From CAZTWC01 sp964617105 [NCBI: uncultured Myxococcia bacterium] (GTDB lineage Bacteria > CAZTWC01): a DNA stretch of 8,450 nucleotides. Made by a program: the position numbers and the translations under genes. Of this stretch, positions 1 through 6,442 are shown piece by piece (position 1 is the stretch's first letter; every line of letters starts with the position of its first letter). The stretch spans positions 3,542 through 11,991 of the forward strand of contig CAZTWC010000100.1 of NCBI GenBank assembly GCA_964617105.1. Reading direction: 5' to 3'. A model generated the notes under the pieces. That model worked only from the letters and a program-made list of their open reading frames with translations, ran no database searches and had not been told where the DNA came from.

Positions 1-172
1 CCACCCGCTCGGTCATTTGGCGAAATGGAGAGGGGAGGGGGATGTTGCTCATGGGAAATAGAGGTACCAGACAGACTGGAACCAGTTTGTTCAGGGCCAG
101 GAAAAAGTTGCGAGTGTGGGCAGCATAACCGGAATTGCCGTAAACATTGCCAAAGCCGTTGATTATGTTCAT
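1..172 (-). CDS. Probable glycosyltransferase, N-terminal fragment (continues beyond window)
   Basis: An open frame begins with ATG at 172 on the minus strand and runs off the left edge, giving 57 residues. It opens with a short beta strand (MNIINGFG), then a glycine-rich turn followed by GYAAHTRNFFLALNKL, then a strand ending VCLVPLFP. This is the usual first Rossmann unit of GT-B glycosyltransferases (GT4-like), where a GYG/GYA-x-H-T/S-R segment follows strand 1. Such enzymes add sugars from nucleotide-sugar donors to lipids, glycans or proteins in the cytoplasm. No nucleotide-sugar site can be seen because the C-terminal domain is outside the window. There is no clear Shine-Dalgarno sequence; a GGG lies about 11 bases upstream. 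The gene is divergent from the acyl-CoA dehydrogenase gene. The reading frame is convincing, but the family rests on a short stretch. Confidence 0.6.
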   Translation of the reverse strand, partial: MNIINGFGNVYGNSGYAAHTRNFFLALNKLVPVCLVPLFPMSNIPLPSPFRQMTERV

Positions 173-187
173 CTTAGTATTACCCGG

Positions 188-240
188 TTGAAAAGTTTAA
201 AAATTACTGATATCGTAACAAAATAAATTAACATGAGCAA
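188..240. promoter_or_regulatory. Possible overlapping divergent promoters
   Basis: On the plus strand TTGAAA (188-193) is followed after 17 bases by TATCGT (211-216), which would serve the acyl-CoA dehydrogenase gene. On the minus strand TTGCTC (240-235) is followed after 17 bases by TACGAT (217-212), which would serve the glycosyltransferase gene. The two -10 boxes overlap, so the promoters would compete. Each -10 matches consensus at only four of six positions in AT-rich DNA, so this is a weak prediction. Confidence 0.3.
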
Positions 241-280
241 GAAAACCGGTGACGAGTAAAATCAACAGAAAGGCGGGGCT

Positions 281-1978
281 ATGATTTTATTAAATCCTAA
301 AGAATTTTCCAATGACTATCTTGACGACAATTCCAAACAACTGATGGGTAAGACCATAGACTTTTTCGAAAACAAGGGAAAAGAGAAAGTTAAGGAGGAT
401 GACCGGCAGCGGGTATGGTACAAGGATTTCATAGATTTTCAAAAGAAGGAGAAATGTTTTTCTACTTTATTGACCCCTCCGGAGTATGGTGAGGAAAATT
501 GTCGCTGGGACACCTTTCGTAATTGCCAATTTAACGAGATCCTCAGTTTTTATGGCCTGGCCTATTGGTATACCTGGCAGGTGTCCATTTTGGGACTTGG
601 TCCAGTATGGATGTCAAAGAATCAAGCCATGAAAGAGCAGGCCGCCCGATTGCTAAAAGATGGCAATGTGTTTGCCTTTGGCTTGTCTGAGCGGGATCAT
701 GGGGCTGATATCTATTCTACCGAGATGGCTTTGACTCCTCAGGATGATGATAATTTTATTGCCAACGGCTCCAAATACTATATTGGAAACGGCAACGAAG
801 CCCCCATGGTTTCCACTTTTGGCAAAATGTCAGACAGCGGCGACTATGTGTTCTTTGTGGCTAACTATATGAACGAACACTATGATTTAGTGAAAAATAT
901 CTGCAACAGCCAGAATTATGTTTCTGAATTTTGCCTTGACAACTATCCAGTGATGGCCAATCAGGTTCTATCTGTAGGAGATGATGCCTGGAACACTGCT
1001 CTTAACACCGTCAATGTGGGTAAATATAACCTGGGATGGGGTTCTATCGGCATGTGCACCCATGCCCTGTATGAATCTATTAACCATGCTTCCAACCGTC
1101 GCCTCTACAATATGCATGTCACCGATTTCCCCCATGTTAAGCAACTGTTTACCGATGCCTACGTGCGGCTTTTGGGCATGAAACTCTTTGCTCTGCGTGC
1201 TTCCGATTACCAGCGGGCAGCCTCAAAGGATGACCGGCGCTATTTACTATACAATCCGGTAATGAAGATGAAGGTCACTACCCAGGGAGAGGAAGTTATC
1301 AATTTGTTATGGGATGTTATTGCCGCCAAAGGCTTTGAGAAGGATACCTTTTTTGAATTAGCGGCCAGAGATATTCGGGCTCTACCCAAACTAGAGGGCA
1401 CTGTGCACGTTAATATTGCCCTGATTGTAAAATTTATGCCCAATTACTTCTTTTTTACCTCCGAGTATGAAGATATCACCCAGCAGACTCAGACCACCCA
1501 TGATGCTTTTTTGTTCAACCAGGGAGCGGCCCGGGGACTGAGTAAAATTAAATTTCACGATTACGGCATAATTTTTGATCAATACGATCTGCCCAATGTC
1601 AAATTGTTCAGGGAGCAGATAGAGGTGTACAAAGAGATGCTTATGATGGCTACTCCTGATGATGGTCAGCGCAAAGATATTGATTTTCTGTTGAACATGG
1701 GGGAGGTCTTTACTCTGGTTGTCTATGCCCAACTTATATTGGAGAGCGCCAAAATTTATCAGATAGATTCCCAAATAATCGATCAAATGTTTGACTGTTT
1801 TATCCGGGATTTTAATAAATTTGCTATTCAACTCTATGCCAAACCCAGCAGTTCCGCCAAACAGCAGGACTACTTTTTAAAGATGATCCGCAAACCCCAC
1901 ACCGATCTAAAAAGATACCAAAAAGTGTGGAAGGAATATGTCTATTCGCTAAAAGGCGTCTATGAGATGAATGGGTAG
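281..1978 (+). CDS. Acyl-CoA dehydrogenase family flavoprotein with long C-terminal extension
   Basis: This 565-residue protein belongs to the acyl-CoA dehydrogenase family, FAD enzymes that oxidise acyl-CoA thioesters to 2-enoyl-CoA and pass electrons to electron-transfer flavoprotein. FAFGLSERDHGAD (131-143) matches the F-x-L-x-E-x-x-x-G-S/A-D flavin/substrate segment. NGSKYYIGNG (162-171) matches the N-G-x-K-x-x-I-T-N-G segment of the middle beta domain. LEGT (371-374) aligns with the Y-E-G-T motif, making E372 the likely catalytic base. Family members often have 380-400 residues; here about 170 residues of mostly helical sequence follow, as in larger subfamilies. The ATG at 281 is preceded by AAAGGCGG, a good ribosome-binding site. 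No ETF, thiolase or hydratase gene is adjacent and the gene appears monocistronic, so the substrate cannot be named. Family assignment is strong, substrate unknown. Confidence 0.88.
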   Translation: MILLNPKEFSNDYLDDNSKQLMGKTIDFFENKGKEKVKEDDRQRVWYKDFIDFQKKEKCFSTLLTPPEYGEENCRWDTFRNCQFNEILSFYGLAYWYTWQVSILGLGPVWMSKNQAMKEQAARLLKDGNVFAFGLSERDHGADIYSTEMALTPQDDDNFIANGSKYYIGNGNEAPMVSTFGKMSDSGDYVFFVANYMNEHYDLVKNICNSQNYVSEFCLDNYPVMANQVLSVGDDAWNTALNTVNVGKYNLGWGSIGMCTHALYESINHASNRRLYNMHVTDFPHVKQLFTDAYVRLLGMKLFALRASDYQRAASKDDRRYLLYNPVMKMKVTTQGEEVINLLWDVIAAKGFEKDTFFELAARDIRALPKLEGTVHVNIALIVKFMPNYFFFTSEYEDITQQTQTTHDAFLFNQGAARGLSKIKFHDYGIIFDQYDLPNVKLFREQIEVYKEMLMMATPDDGQRKDIDFLLNMGEVFTLVVYAQLILESAKIYQIDSQIIDQMFDCFIRDFNKFAIQLYAKPSSSAKQQDYFLKMIRKPHTDLKRYQKVWKEYVYSLKGVYEMNG

Positions 1979-2018
1979 TGATCTCTTAGATGGGAATTTA
2001 TAGTTTTCTCCTCTACCC

Positions 2019-2047
2019 TTGCATCTAAAGGGTGTAGGTGCTATTAT
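2019..2047 (+). promoter_or_regulatory. Sigma-70 type promoter of the tRNA-Sec gene
   Basis: A -35 box TTGCAT (2019-2024) and a -10 box TATTAT (2042-2047) are separated by exactly 17 bases. The expected start, about 2053-2055, is a few bases before the tRNA 5' end at 2059. An imperfect inverted repeat (CTACCCTT with AAGGGTGTAG, about 2013-2037) overlaps the -35 box and spacer. It has no following T-run, so it does not look like a terminator for the upstream gene. Confidence 0.65.
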
Positions 2048-2058
2048 ATCACTAACTT

Positions 2059-2159
2059 GGAGGTACTTCCGTGGCTGGTGCGCGGCCTGGACTTCAAATC
2101 CAGTCGAGGGTTTTGTTCAGCAAGGTCCTGGCGGGTTCGATTCCCGTGTGCCTCCGCCA
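2059..2159 (+). tRNA. selC: tRNA-Sec (anticodon UCA), with encoded CCA
   Basis: This gene encodes the selenocysteine tRNA, which is charged with serine, converted to Sec by SelA and delivered by SelB to UGA codons. The sequence folds fully. An 8-bp acceptor stem pairs 2059-2066 with 2148-2155 (one G-U). The D stem has at least five pairs (2069-2073 with 2081-2085). The anticodon stem CTGGA/TCCAG flanks the loop CTTCAAA, with anticodon TCA at 2094-2096. An extra-long variable arm forms eight pairs (2108-2115 with 2121-2128, several wobbles). The T stem is 2131-2135 with 2143-2147 around TTCGATT. It ends with discriminator G and CCA. The 8+5 acceptor/T-stem and long variable arm are the bacterial tRNA-Sec signature; tRNA-Ser has a 7-bp acceptor. 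It implies that selA, selB, selD and selenoproteins exist elsewhere in the genome. Confidence 0.95.
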
Positions 2160-2161
2160 AT

Positions 2162-3238
2162 TTATTCCGGCAAAATCAGCATGGCATCGCCATATGAGTA
2201 GAAGCGGTAGCCTTGTTCAATGGCCTGCTGATAGGCTTTTAGCAGAAATTCCCGTCCAGTCAGAGCCGACACTAAAAGGAGCAAGGTAGAGCCGGGCAGA
2301 TGAAAATTGGTAAGCATGGCATCAACGGCTTTAAAATGGTATCCCGGGTAGATAAACAGCGATGTTTCCCCGTGACCGGCTTGTAGAGATTTTGTGCTCT
2401 CCTGCCAGCAACTCTCCAACACCCGCACCGAAGTGGTGCCCACCGCTAAAATACCGCTTTTTTCCTGGCGGCTTTGCTGGATGGTTCGGGCGGTTTTTTC
2501 TTCCAGCCAGTACCTTTCGCTGTGCATCTGGTGCTCCCTGATATCATTGCTGCGGATTGGTAAAAAAGTGCCAGGCCCTACGTGCAGGGTAACAAAACTG
2601 ATTCCGTCCTCAGTTTCTAATTGTTTTAATAATTCTGGAGTGAAATGGAATCCAGCCGTGGGAGCGGCCACCGAACCTTCCTCCCTGGCGTACACTGTCT
2701 GGTAGGTTTGCCGGTGGTTTACATCCAGAGGATTTTCGCGGATATATGGAGGCAAAGGAACAGCGCCAACATTTTCAAGGACCTGGCGCCAGTCCGTAAA
2801 GGTTTTAGAAAATTTTATCTGCAAATCATAGTGCCCCCCGCCTCGATTGGTCTGGATCACAAACTGAACACCAGGGGCAATGTCGATGTTCTCTTTCGGC
2901 TTCAAAGGGCGGGAACTTTTGGCCATTGCTTGCCATATCTCCTCAACCATTTTAATTTGGCCAAGCCGTCTGGTGAGCAAAAATTCCACTCGGCCACCGG
3001 TGGCTCTGCGGCCAAAAACTTTTACAGGAATCACTTTGCTGTTATTGAAAACGCAGTGATACCTTCCACCCAAAATAGCCGGCAGATCTTTTACCTGAAA
3101 GTGTTCAATAGTTTTTTGCTTCAACTTAAGCAGCAACAATTTGGCTTTCTCCCGATGCATTAGTGGTTTTTGAGCAATAGAATGAGTGGGGAGATGGTAT
3201 TGGTAATCGGAACAATTGTATGAGAATTGGTCTATCAT
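2162..3238 (-). CDS. queA: S-adenosylmethionine:tRNA ribosyltransferase-isomerase
   Basis: QueA moves and isomerises the ribosyl part of S-adenosylmethionine onto preQ1 at position 34 of GUN-anticodon tRNAs, giving epoxyqueuosine. The 358-residue length is normal for the family. Family landmarks appear in order: DYQYHLPTHSIAQKP (11-25), FNNSKVIP (64-71), YQTVYAREEGSVAAPTAGFH (179-198), LHVGPGTFLPI (218-228), GTTSVRVLE (267-275), TNFHLPGSTLLLLVSAL (310-326) and YSYGDAMLI (347-355). The ATG at 3238 has AGGTAAG upstream, a usable ribosome-binding site. It is the last gene of a nadE-spoIID-queA series, 74 bases after the SpoIID stop. Its TAA stop (2164-2162) is only two bases from the 3' end of the convergent selC gene, leaving no room for a separate terminator. 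No other queuosine gene is visible in the window. Confidence 0.96.
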   Translation of the reverse strand: MIDQFSYNCSDYQYHLPTHSIAQKPLMHREKAKLLLLKLKQKTIEHFQVKDLPAILGGRYHCVFNNSKVIPVKVFGRRATGGRVEFLLTRRLGQIKMVEEIWQAMAKSSRPLKPKENIDIAPGVQFVIQTNRGGGHYDLQIKFSKTFTDWRQVLENVGAVPLPPYIRENPLDVNHRQTYQTVYAREEGSVAAPTAGFHFTPELLKQLETEDGISFVTLHVGPGTFLPIRSNDIREHQMHSERYWLEEKTARTIQQSRQEKSGILAVGTTSVRVLESCWQESTKSLQAGHGETSLFIYPGYHFKAVDAMLTNFHLPGSTLLLLVSALTGREFLLKAYQQAIEQGYRFYSYGDAMLILPE

Positions 3239-3312
3239 AATCTTACCTAAAAAATGCCTATATTGCAGGATTCAACTACGGAAAAGTTTACTGTTTAGAG
3301 GAGAAATGGTTT

Positions 3313-4599
3313 TCAATAGATGGTTCTCAACTCCACCCCTGGATAGTAGTGAGATAATATTTGCTGCCAATTATGACCTTTCAGGGCCATTCCTTTAGCT
3401 CCCCACTGGCAAAGGCCAACACCGTGACCAAAGCCATCACCGTTAAATAGAAAATCGTCACCCGATTTCTCAACCTTGAACCTCAGCGATTTGAGGTTGA
3501 AAATACCCGCCAGGCGCCTGAACTTGTATCCGGTGAATCCGATTTTATTTCCCTTTGCTCCCCTGAAGGTGATCTGTCTTATCCGCCCGGAAGAACTTCG
3601 CTTAATAGCAGCGATTTTTATTTCTTTTTTCAGGTTTATTCCGGTTTTTCGGCCGATAAGTTTTTGCAACTGTTTTTGGGATAGGCGATATCTCCAGCCG
3701 TAATGCGGACAACCCCGGTCGGAAGGGCAGGGAACCGCTGGGAAAAGATAGTTGTGAGTGTCTCCAGAATTCCATAATTCCCGGCCGCTCTCTGTATGAC
3801 CGCCGCAACAGGAGTGGAAATAGGCTTTTACCGGTAGATTTTTAAAGGTGAGCACCAGCCCCCTGGTCTCTTGCACCGCCTGCTTGAGTTTTTGGTTTTT
3901 CTCCGCAGCATCCAATCCTTTATAAACCTGGTCATAGATAGAGGACTTGAGGTGAAAACTCTCATCTATCCGGGCAATACGCTGAAACAGAGCATAACTG
4001 CGGGATACCACTGCCTGGGCCTTCAAAGCTTCCAGAGGCCAGGATAAAGGTATCTCCTGGGCAAGAACTCCCTGGAGGTAAGTTTCCATAGAAAATTGAT
4101 TAACTATTTCCAGTTGATTTTGTCCGGTGTCACTTTTTATTGCCAGCAAGATATCTCCGCTTAGTTTACGAGCACCAAGGTATAAACGGTTTGTCCTGCT
4201 CGTGAGTCGTAATTGCCTGGATAGGAGCCTGAGGCCGTTCAAAAGGATATATCCATCTTCAATATGGAAGTTGAACACCTTTTTTCCCTGGTGCTTTTGT
4301 AATAAATCACGGGTCATCTGATCAAAAATGTCTAGATCTTCTGCCTCTATAATCGCCCCGGTGTAGTTTGTATGGTTTTTATGGTCAAAGGAGTTGATCA
4401 GTATTTTTATAGGCAAATCAGCGGCATGGGCAGGGTAGATAACCCCAAAAAATAAAATCGGGAAAATTAAATACCGTAAACCACAAATCAGTCTCCGAAA
4501 CTGGCAGCAAACAATTATTTTGGCAAATACCGAAAGCGGAAGGGTAAACCTGTGACCACGTTCTATCTGGGTTGACATATTGGTTCTATTTGGTTTCAT
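3313..4599 (-). CDS. SpoIID/LytB-domain peptidoglycan lytic protein, secreted or anchored
   Basis: This protein has a SpoIID domain, found in lytic transglycosylases that cut glycan strands lacking stem peptides and in LytB-type amidase enhancers. A hydrophobic segment (about 41-56) followed by PAHAA (56-60) looks like a signal peptide, so it should act outside the inner membrane. YLQGVLAQEIP (174-184) is the SpoIID core; E182 aligns with the catalytic Glu. AYFHSCCGGHTES (259-271), with C291 and C297 further on, matches the cysteine-rich zinc-site region of the family. The C-terminus has the hallmark GHGVGLCQWGAKGMA (391-405) and HYYPGVEL. The first ATG (4599) overlaps the nadE stop by 14 bases. 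A second in-frame ATG at 4578 starts just after that stop and shortens a long N-terminal region. Neither has a good ribosome-binding site, so translational coupling is likely. No sporulation genes are nearby, so a vegetative wall role is more likely. Confidence 0.87.
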   Translation of the reverse strand: MKPNRTNMSTQIERGHRFTLPLSVFAKIIVCCQFRRLICGLRYLIFPILFFGVIYPAHAADLPIKILINSFDHKNHTNYTGAIIEAEDLDIFDQMTRDLLQKHQGKKVFNFHIEDGYILLNGLRLLSRQLRLTSRTNRLYLGARKLSGDILLAIKSDTGQNQLEIVNQFSMETYLQGVLAQEIPLSWPLEALKAQAVVSRSYALFQRIARIDESFHLKSSIYDQVYKGLDAAEKNQKLKQAVQETRGLVLTFKNLPVKAYFHSCCGGHTESGRELWNSGDTHNYLFPAVPCPSDRGCPHYGWRYRLSQKQLQKLIGRKTGINLKKEIKIAAIKRSSSGRIRQITFRGAKGNKIGFTGYKFRRLAGIFNLKSLRFKVEKSGDDFLFNGDGFGHGVGLCQWGAKGMALKGHNWQQILSHYYPGVELRTIY

Positions 4600-5485
4600 A
4601 GTTCAAGGTTATCGGCGCCATGGGCGGGTGGATAATCTCCGCCTTGGGCAAGGCAACTTTAAAGTGCCGGTTTAGAATATCTTCCACCATTTCGAAAGGG
4701 GAGGAAAATTTGTGGTTATTCTTCAAAATTGGTTTTGCCATCTCCTGCACCTGGGGATGCAGCGGTAGCTCCTCCGGCTTGAATCCCTGTCTTAGGCCCT
4801 CAATAACCAGTTCCACCAATTCGTAAGTATAGCCCAGGTCGCTATAGTCGGTTTGGCCTGGTTCGAGTCCGGCAGTTGGTTCTCTTTGGGCACTCTGGCT
4901 GAAATCCAAGTGGATGGCCAACTGTTTCACCAGTCGCTTGGAAAGATTGCCAATAGGACTTAAATGAACGGCGCCATCTCCAAACAGAGTAAAATAGCCG
5001 ATACCAAAATCTTCATCCCGGTTACCAGTGCCTATTACCAGTTTTTTATCCAGTGCTGCCATGGTAGAGAGAATATTAGCCCGAATCCTGGACATCATAT
5101 TACCCAGATCTTTTTTTGCTTCAGGTTTCTTCAAATTGGGGATCAAAGCGTTATAAGTTTCTACTACCGGCTCTATGTTTAATACCTGGTATTTAATTCC
5201 CAATTGTTGCGCTATAGATATGCCATCCACTTTATCCTGGGGTGAATTTACTTTGGAAGACAAAATATAGGCGCTCAGTTCCAATTTGTGGCAATGCTTT
5301 TGGTTGTAACCGGCAATCGCTTTGGTTGCCAGTGCTGCGCTGACAGTAGAATCAACTCCCCCAGAAAGACCAATCACTCCGCCGGATGCTCTATGTGTGA
5401 GGATGCTCTGGATGATAAAATTTCCTATCTGTTCAGTCACTAACTCCAAATCTATAGAAGCCAGTTTGATCTTGTCTGGACTCAT
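4586..5485 (-). CDS. nadE: NH3-dependent NAD+ synthetase
   Basis: NadE makes NAD+ from nicotinate adenine dinucleotide, ATP and ammonia in the cytoplasm, the last step of NAD synthesis. The pyrophosphatase P-loop SGGVDS is at 41-46. GTGNRDED (152-159), YFTLFGDGAVHLSPIGNLSK (164-183) and REPTAGLEPGQTD (201-213) are characteristic NadE segments. At 299 residues it has only the synthetase domain. The N-terminal glutaminase (CN-hydrolase) domain of the long glutamine-dependent form is absent, so ammonia must come from solution or a separate partner. The ATG at 5485 follows GGAGAG, a strong ribosome-binding site. It is the first gene of a minus-strand series with the SpoIID-domain protein and queA, and is divergent from the PilZ gene across about 100 AT-rich bases. 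Confidence 0.95.
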   Translation of the reverse strand: MSPDKIKLASIDLELVTEQIGNFIIQSILTHRASGGVIGLSGGVDSTVSAALATKAIAGYNQKHCHKLELSAYILSSKVNSPQDKVDGISIAQQLGIKYQVLNIEPVVETYNALIPNLKKPEAKKDLGNMMSRIRANILSTMAALDKKLVIGTGNRDEDFGIGYFTLFGDGAVHLSPIGNLSKRLVKQLAIHLDFSQSAQREPTAGLEPGQTDYSDLGYTYELVELVIEGLRQGFKPEELPLHPQVQEMAKPILKNNHKFSSPFEMVEDILNRHFKVALPKAEIIHPPMAPITLNYETK

Positions 5486-5502
5486 TTATCTCTCCGGCCA
5501 AT

Positions 5503-5531
5503 TTGACTAACCAAAATATTTAATATATCAT
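5503..5531 (+). promoter_or_regulatory. Sigma-70 type promoter for the PilZ gene
   Basis: TTGACT (5503-5508; five of six consensus bases) and TATCAT (5526-5531; five of six) are separated by exactly 17 bases. The predicted start, near 5538, gives a leader of about 50 bases. The divergent nadE promoter must lie in the same AT-rich gap, but no single minus-strand candidate stands out there. Confidence 0.55.
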
Positions 5532-5578
5532 AAATAACAATAAGATTAAATTATTCCAGGTTTAAATTTTTTCCTATT

Positions 5579-5590
5579 GAGGTAATTTTG
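5579..5590 (+). promoter_or_regulatory. Ribosome-binding site deciding a TTG start
   Basis: GAGGT (5579-5583) lies five bases upstream of TTG (5588-5590), ideal spacing for initiation. The nearby ATG in AATGAAC is in another frame, and no in-frame ATG lies close by. TTG at 5588 is therefore the best start for the PilZ protein, and it also keeps the first RxxxR motif. Confidence 0.7.
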
Positions 5591-6274
5591 ATTAAAAAAT
5601 TTAATGAACATCGTCAGCATTCAAGAGTTAATGTCCAGGTGAAGGCGCTTTTTAGCGGACAATTTGGTTTTGACGAGAAAATTGCCAATAATATCAGCAA
5701 AGGTGGCATCTATGTTGAAACGGATGACTTTATTGGCAAAATCGGAGATAAACAGGAGTTAATAATAATCACTCCAGACGATATTATCGAAGTGGCGGTG
5801 TTGGCTCAATTAGTCAGATATTGCTATAATAATGAACAACAAATAACTGGAGCTGGATTCAAGTTTATACTGGTGGAACCAGCTCAGCAAAGCGAGTTGA
5901 ACAGTTTTATCGATGGGCTTTTAACTCAGCGGGAAATTATAGGCAAAAGAGAACATGTGCGTATAACCGCTAGATTTCCCCTTAAGTTTCCCGCTCTGGA
6001 TGAACTGAGACATGCCTATACTGAAAATATCAGTCGGGGAGGCCTCTTTTTTTACAGCCCCCGCCAATTGGAAAAGATCCAAGAGTTCAATTTAATGCTA
6101 CAAAATCCTCTGAGTGGAGAAAATTTGCTTTTAAAGGCCAAAATTGTGTCAAACCGCCGTATTGAACGGAAAAAAGCCCCCGCCATTTTTGGTATCGGAG
6201 TTAAATTTATAGAGGTGGAAAAAAATGTCGAAGATAAGTTGGCGCTATTTATCCGGGATTGGGTTTTACGCTGA
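5588..6274 (+). CDS. Tandem PilZ-domain protein (probable c-di-GMP receptor)
   Basis: The 228-residue protein is two PilZ domains with little else. Domain 1 (about 5-112) has RQHSR (9-13), the RxxxR element, and NISKGG (35-40), the N/DxSxxG element; it closes with GAGFKFI. Domain 2 (about 117-228) has REHVR (121-125), NISRGG (147-152) and GIGVKFI. These are the c-di-GMP contacts of the PilZ family and both sets look intact, so both domains could bind ligand. There is no signal peptide, membrane segment or catalytic domain, so it is a cytosolic effector that probably acts by binding a partner. A TTG start with a good ribosome-binding site is used. The TGA stop (6272-6274) shares its last base with the palindromic element that follows. 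The output (motility, exopolysaccharide, or the downstream signalling genes) cannot be read from sequence. Confidence 0.88.
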   Translation: MIKKFNEHRQHSRVNVQVKALFSGQFGFDEKIANNISKGGIYVETDDFIGKIGDKQELIIITPDDIIEVAVLAQLVRYCYNNEQQITGAGFKFILVEPAQQSELNSFIDGLLTQREIIGKREHVRITARFPLKFPALDELRHAYTENISRGGLFFYSPRQLEKIQEFNLMLQNPLSGENLLLKAKIVSNRRIERKKAPAIFGIGVKFIEVEKNVEDKLALFIRDWVLR

Positions 6275-6420
6275 AGAATTCGGATGCATCTTCACCAGCG
6301 TAGGCGCCGGCTCAAAAATTGTCCTCGACGTATTATCATACGACTGCGGTAATTTTTAAGCCGGCGCCTACGCCGCAGGTGATCCCTTTAGGGAAGCTGG
6401 TGAAGCGCCTCCAAATTCTT
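6274..6420. repeat. 147-bp imperfect palindrome with terminal inverted repeats (MITE-like element or bidirectional terminator)
   Basis: Almost the whole gap between two convergent genes is one nested inverted repeat. The ends pair: AAGAATT (6274-6280) with AATTCTT (6414-6420), then CTTCACCAGC (6290-6299) with GCTGGTGAAG (6396-6405). Read inward, the two ends agree at about 22 of 26 positions. The core GCGTAGGCGCCGGCT (6298-6312) is a perfect inverted match to 6359-6373. AAAAATT (6314-6320) then pairs with AATTTTT (6351-6357), and CGTAT/ATACG (6329-6333, 6338-6342) closes a four-base loop. Only the right half has a 22-base insert (6374-6395), which holds its own small hairpin, TCCCT-TT-AGGGA (6383-6394). 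No flanking target-site duplication is evident, and no transposase or second copy is present in the window. The inverted repeat is certain; its nature is inferred. Confidence 0.8.
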
Positions 6421-6442
6421 ATGACGAATAGGGGCAACTAAC

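Noticed and set aside
1391-1831. 146-residue minus-strand open frame inside the acyl-CoA dehydrogenase gene
   Set aside because: It is antisense to conserved sequence including the catalytic E372 region, and its translation shows no domain signal.
2059-2159. selC as a phage or genomic-island attachment site
   Set aside because: selC is a known integration site, but no direct repeat of the tRNA 3' end, no integrase and no composition shift are seen in the window.
2645-3163. 172-residue plus-strand open frame inside queA
   Set aside because: It is antisense to a clearly conserved queA frame, resembles no family, and has no ribosome-binding site.
3310-3316. TGA stop of the SpoIID gene as a possible selenocysteine codon, given selC nearby
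   Set aside because: The protein already ends at the natural family terminus (HYYPGVEL plus a few residues), and read-through adds only five codons before TAA.
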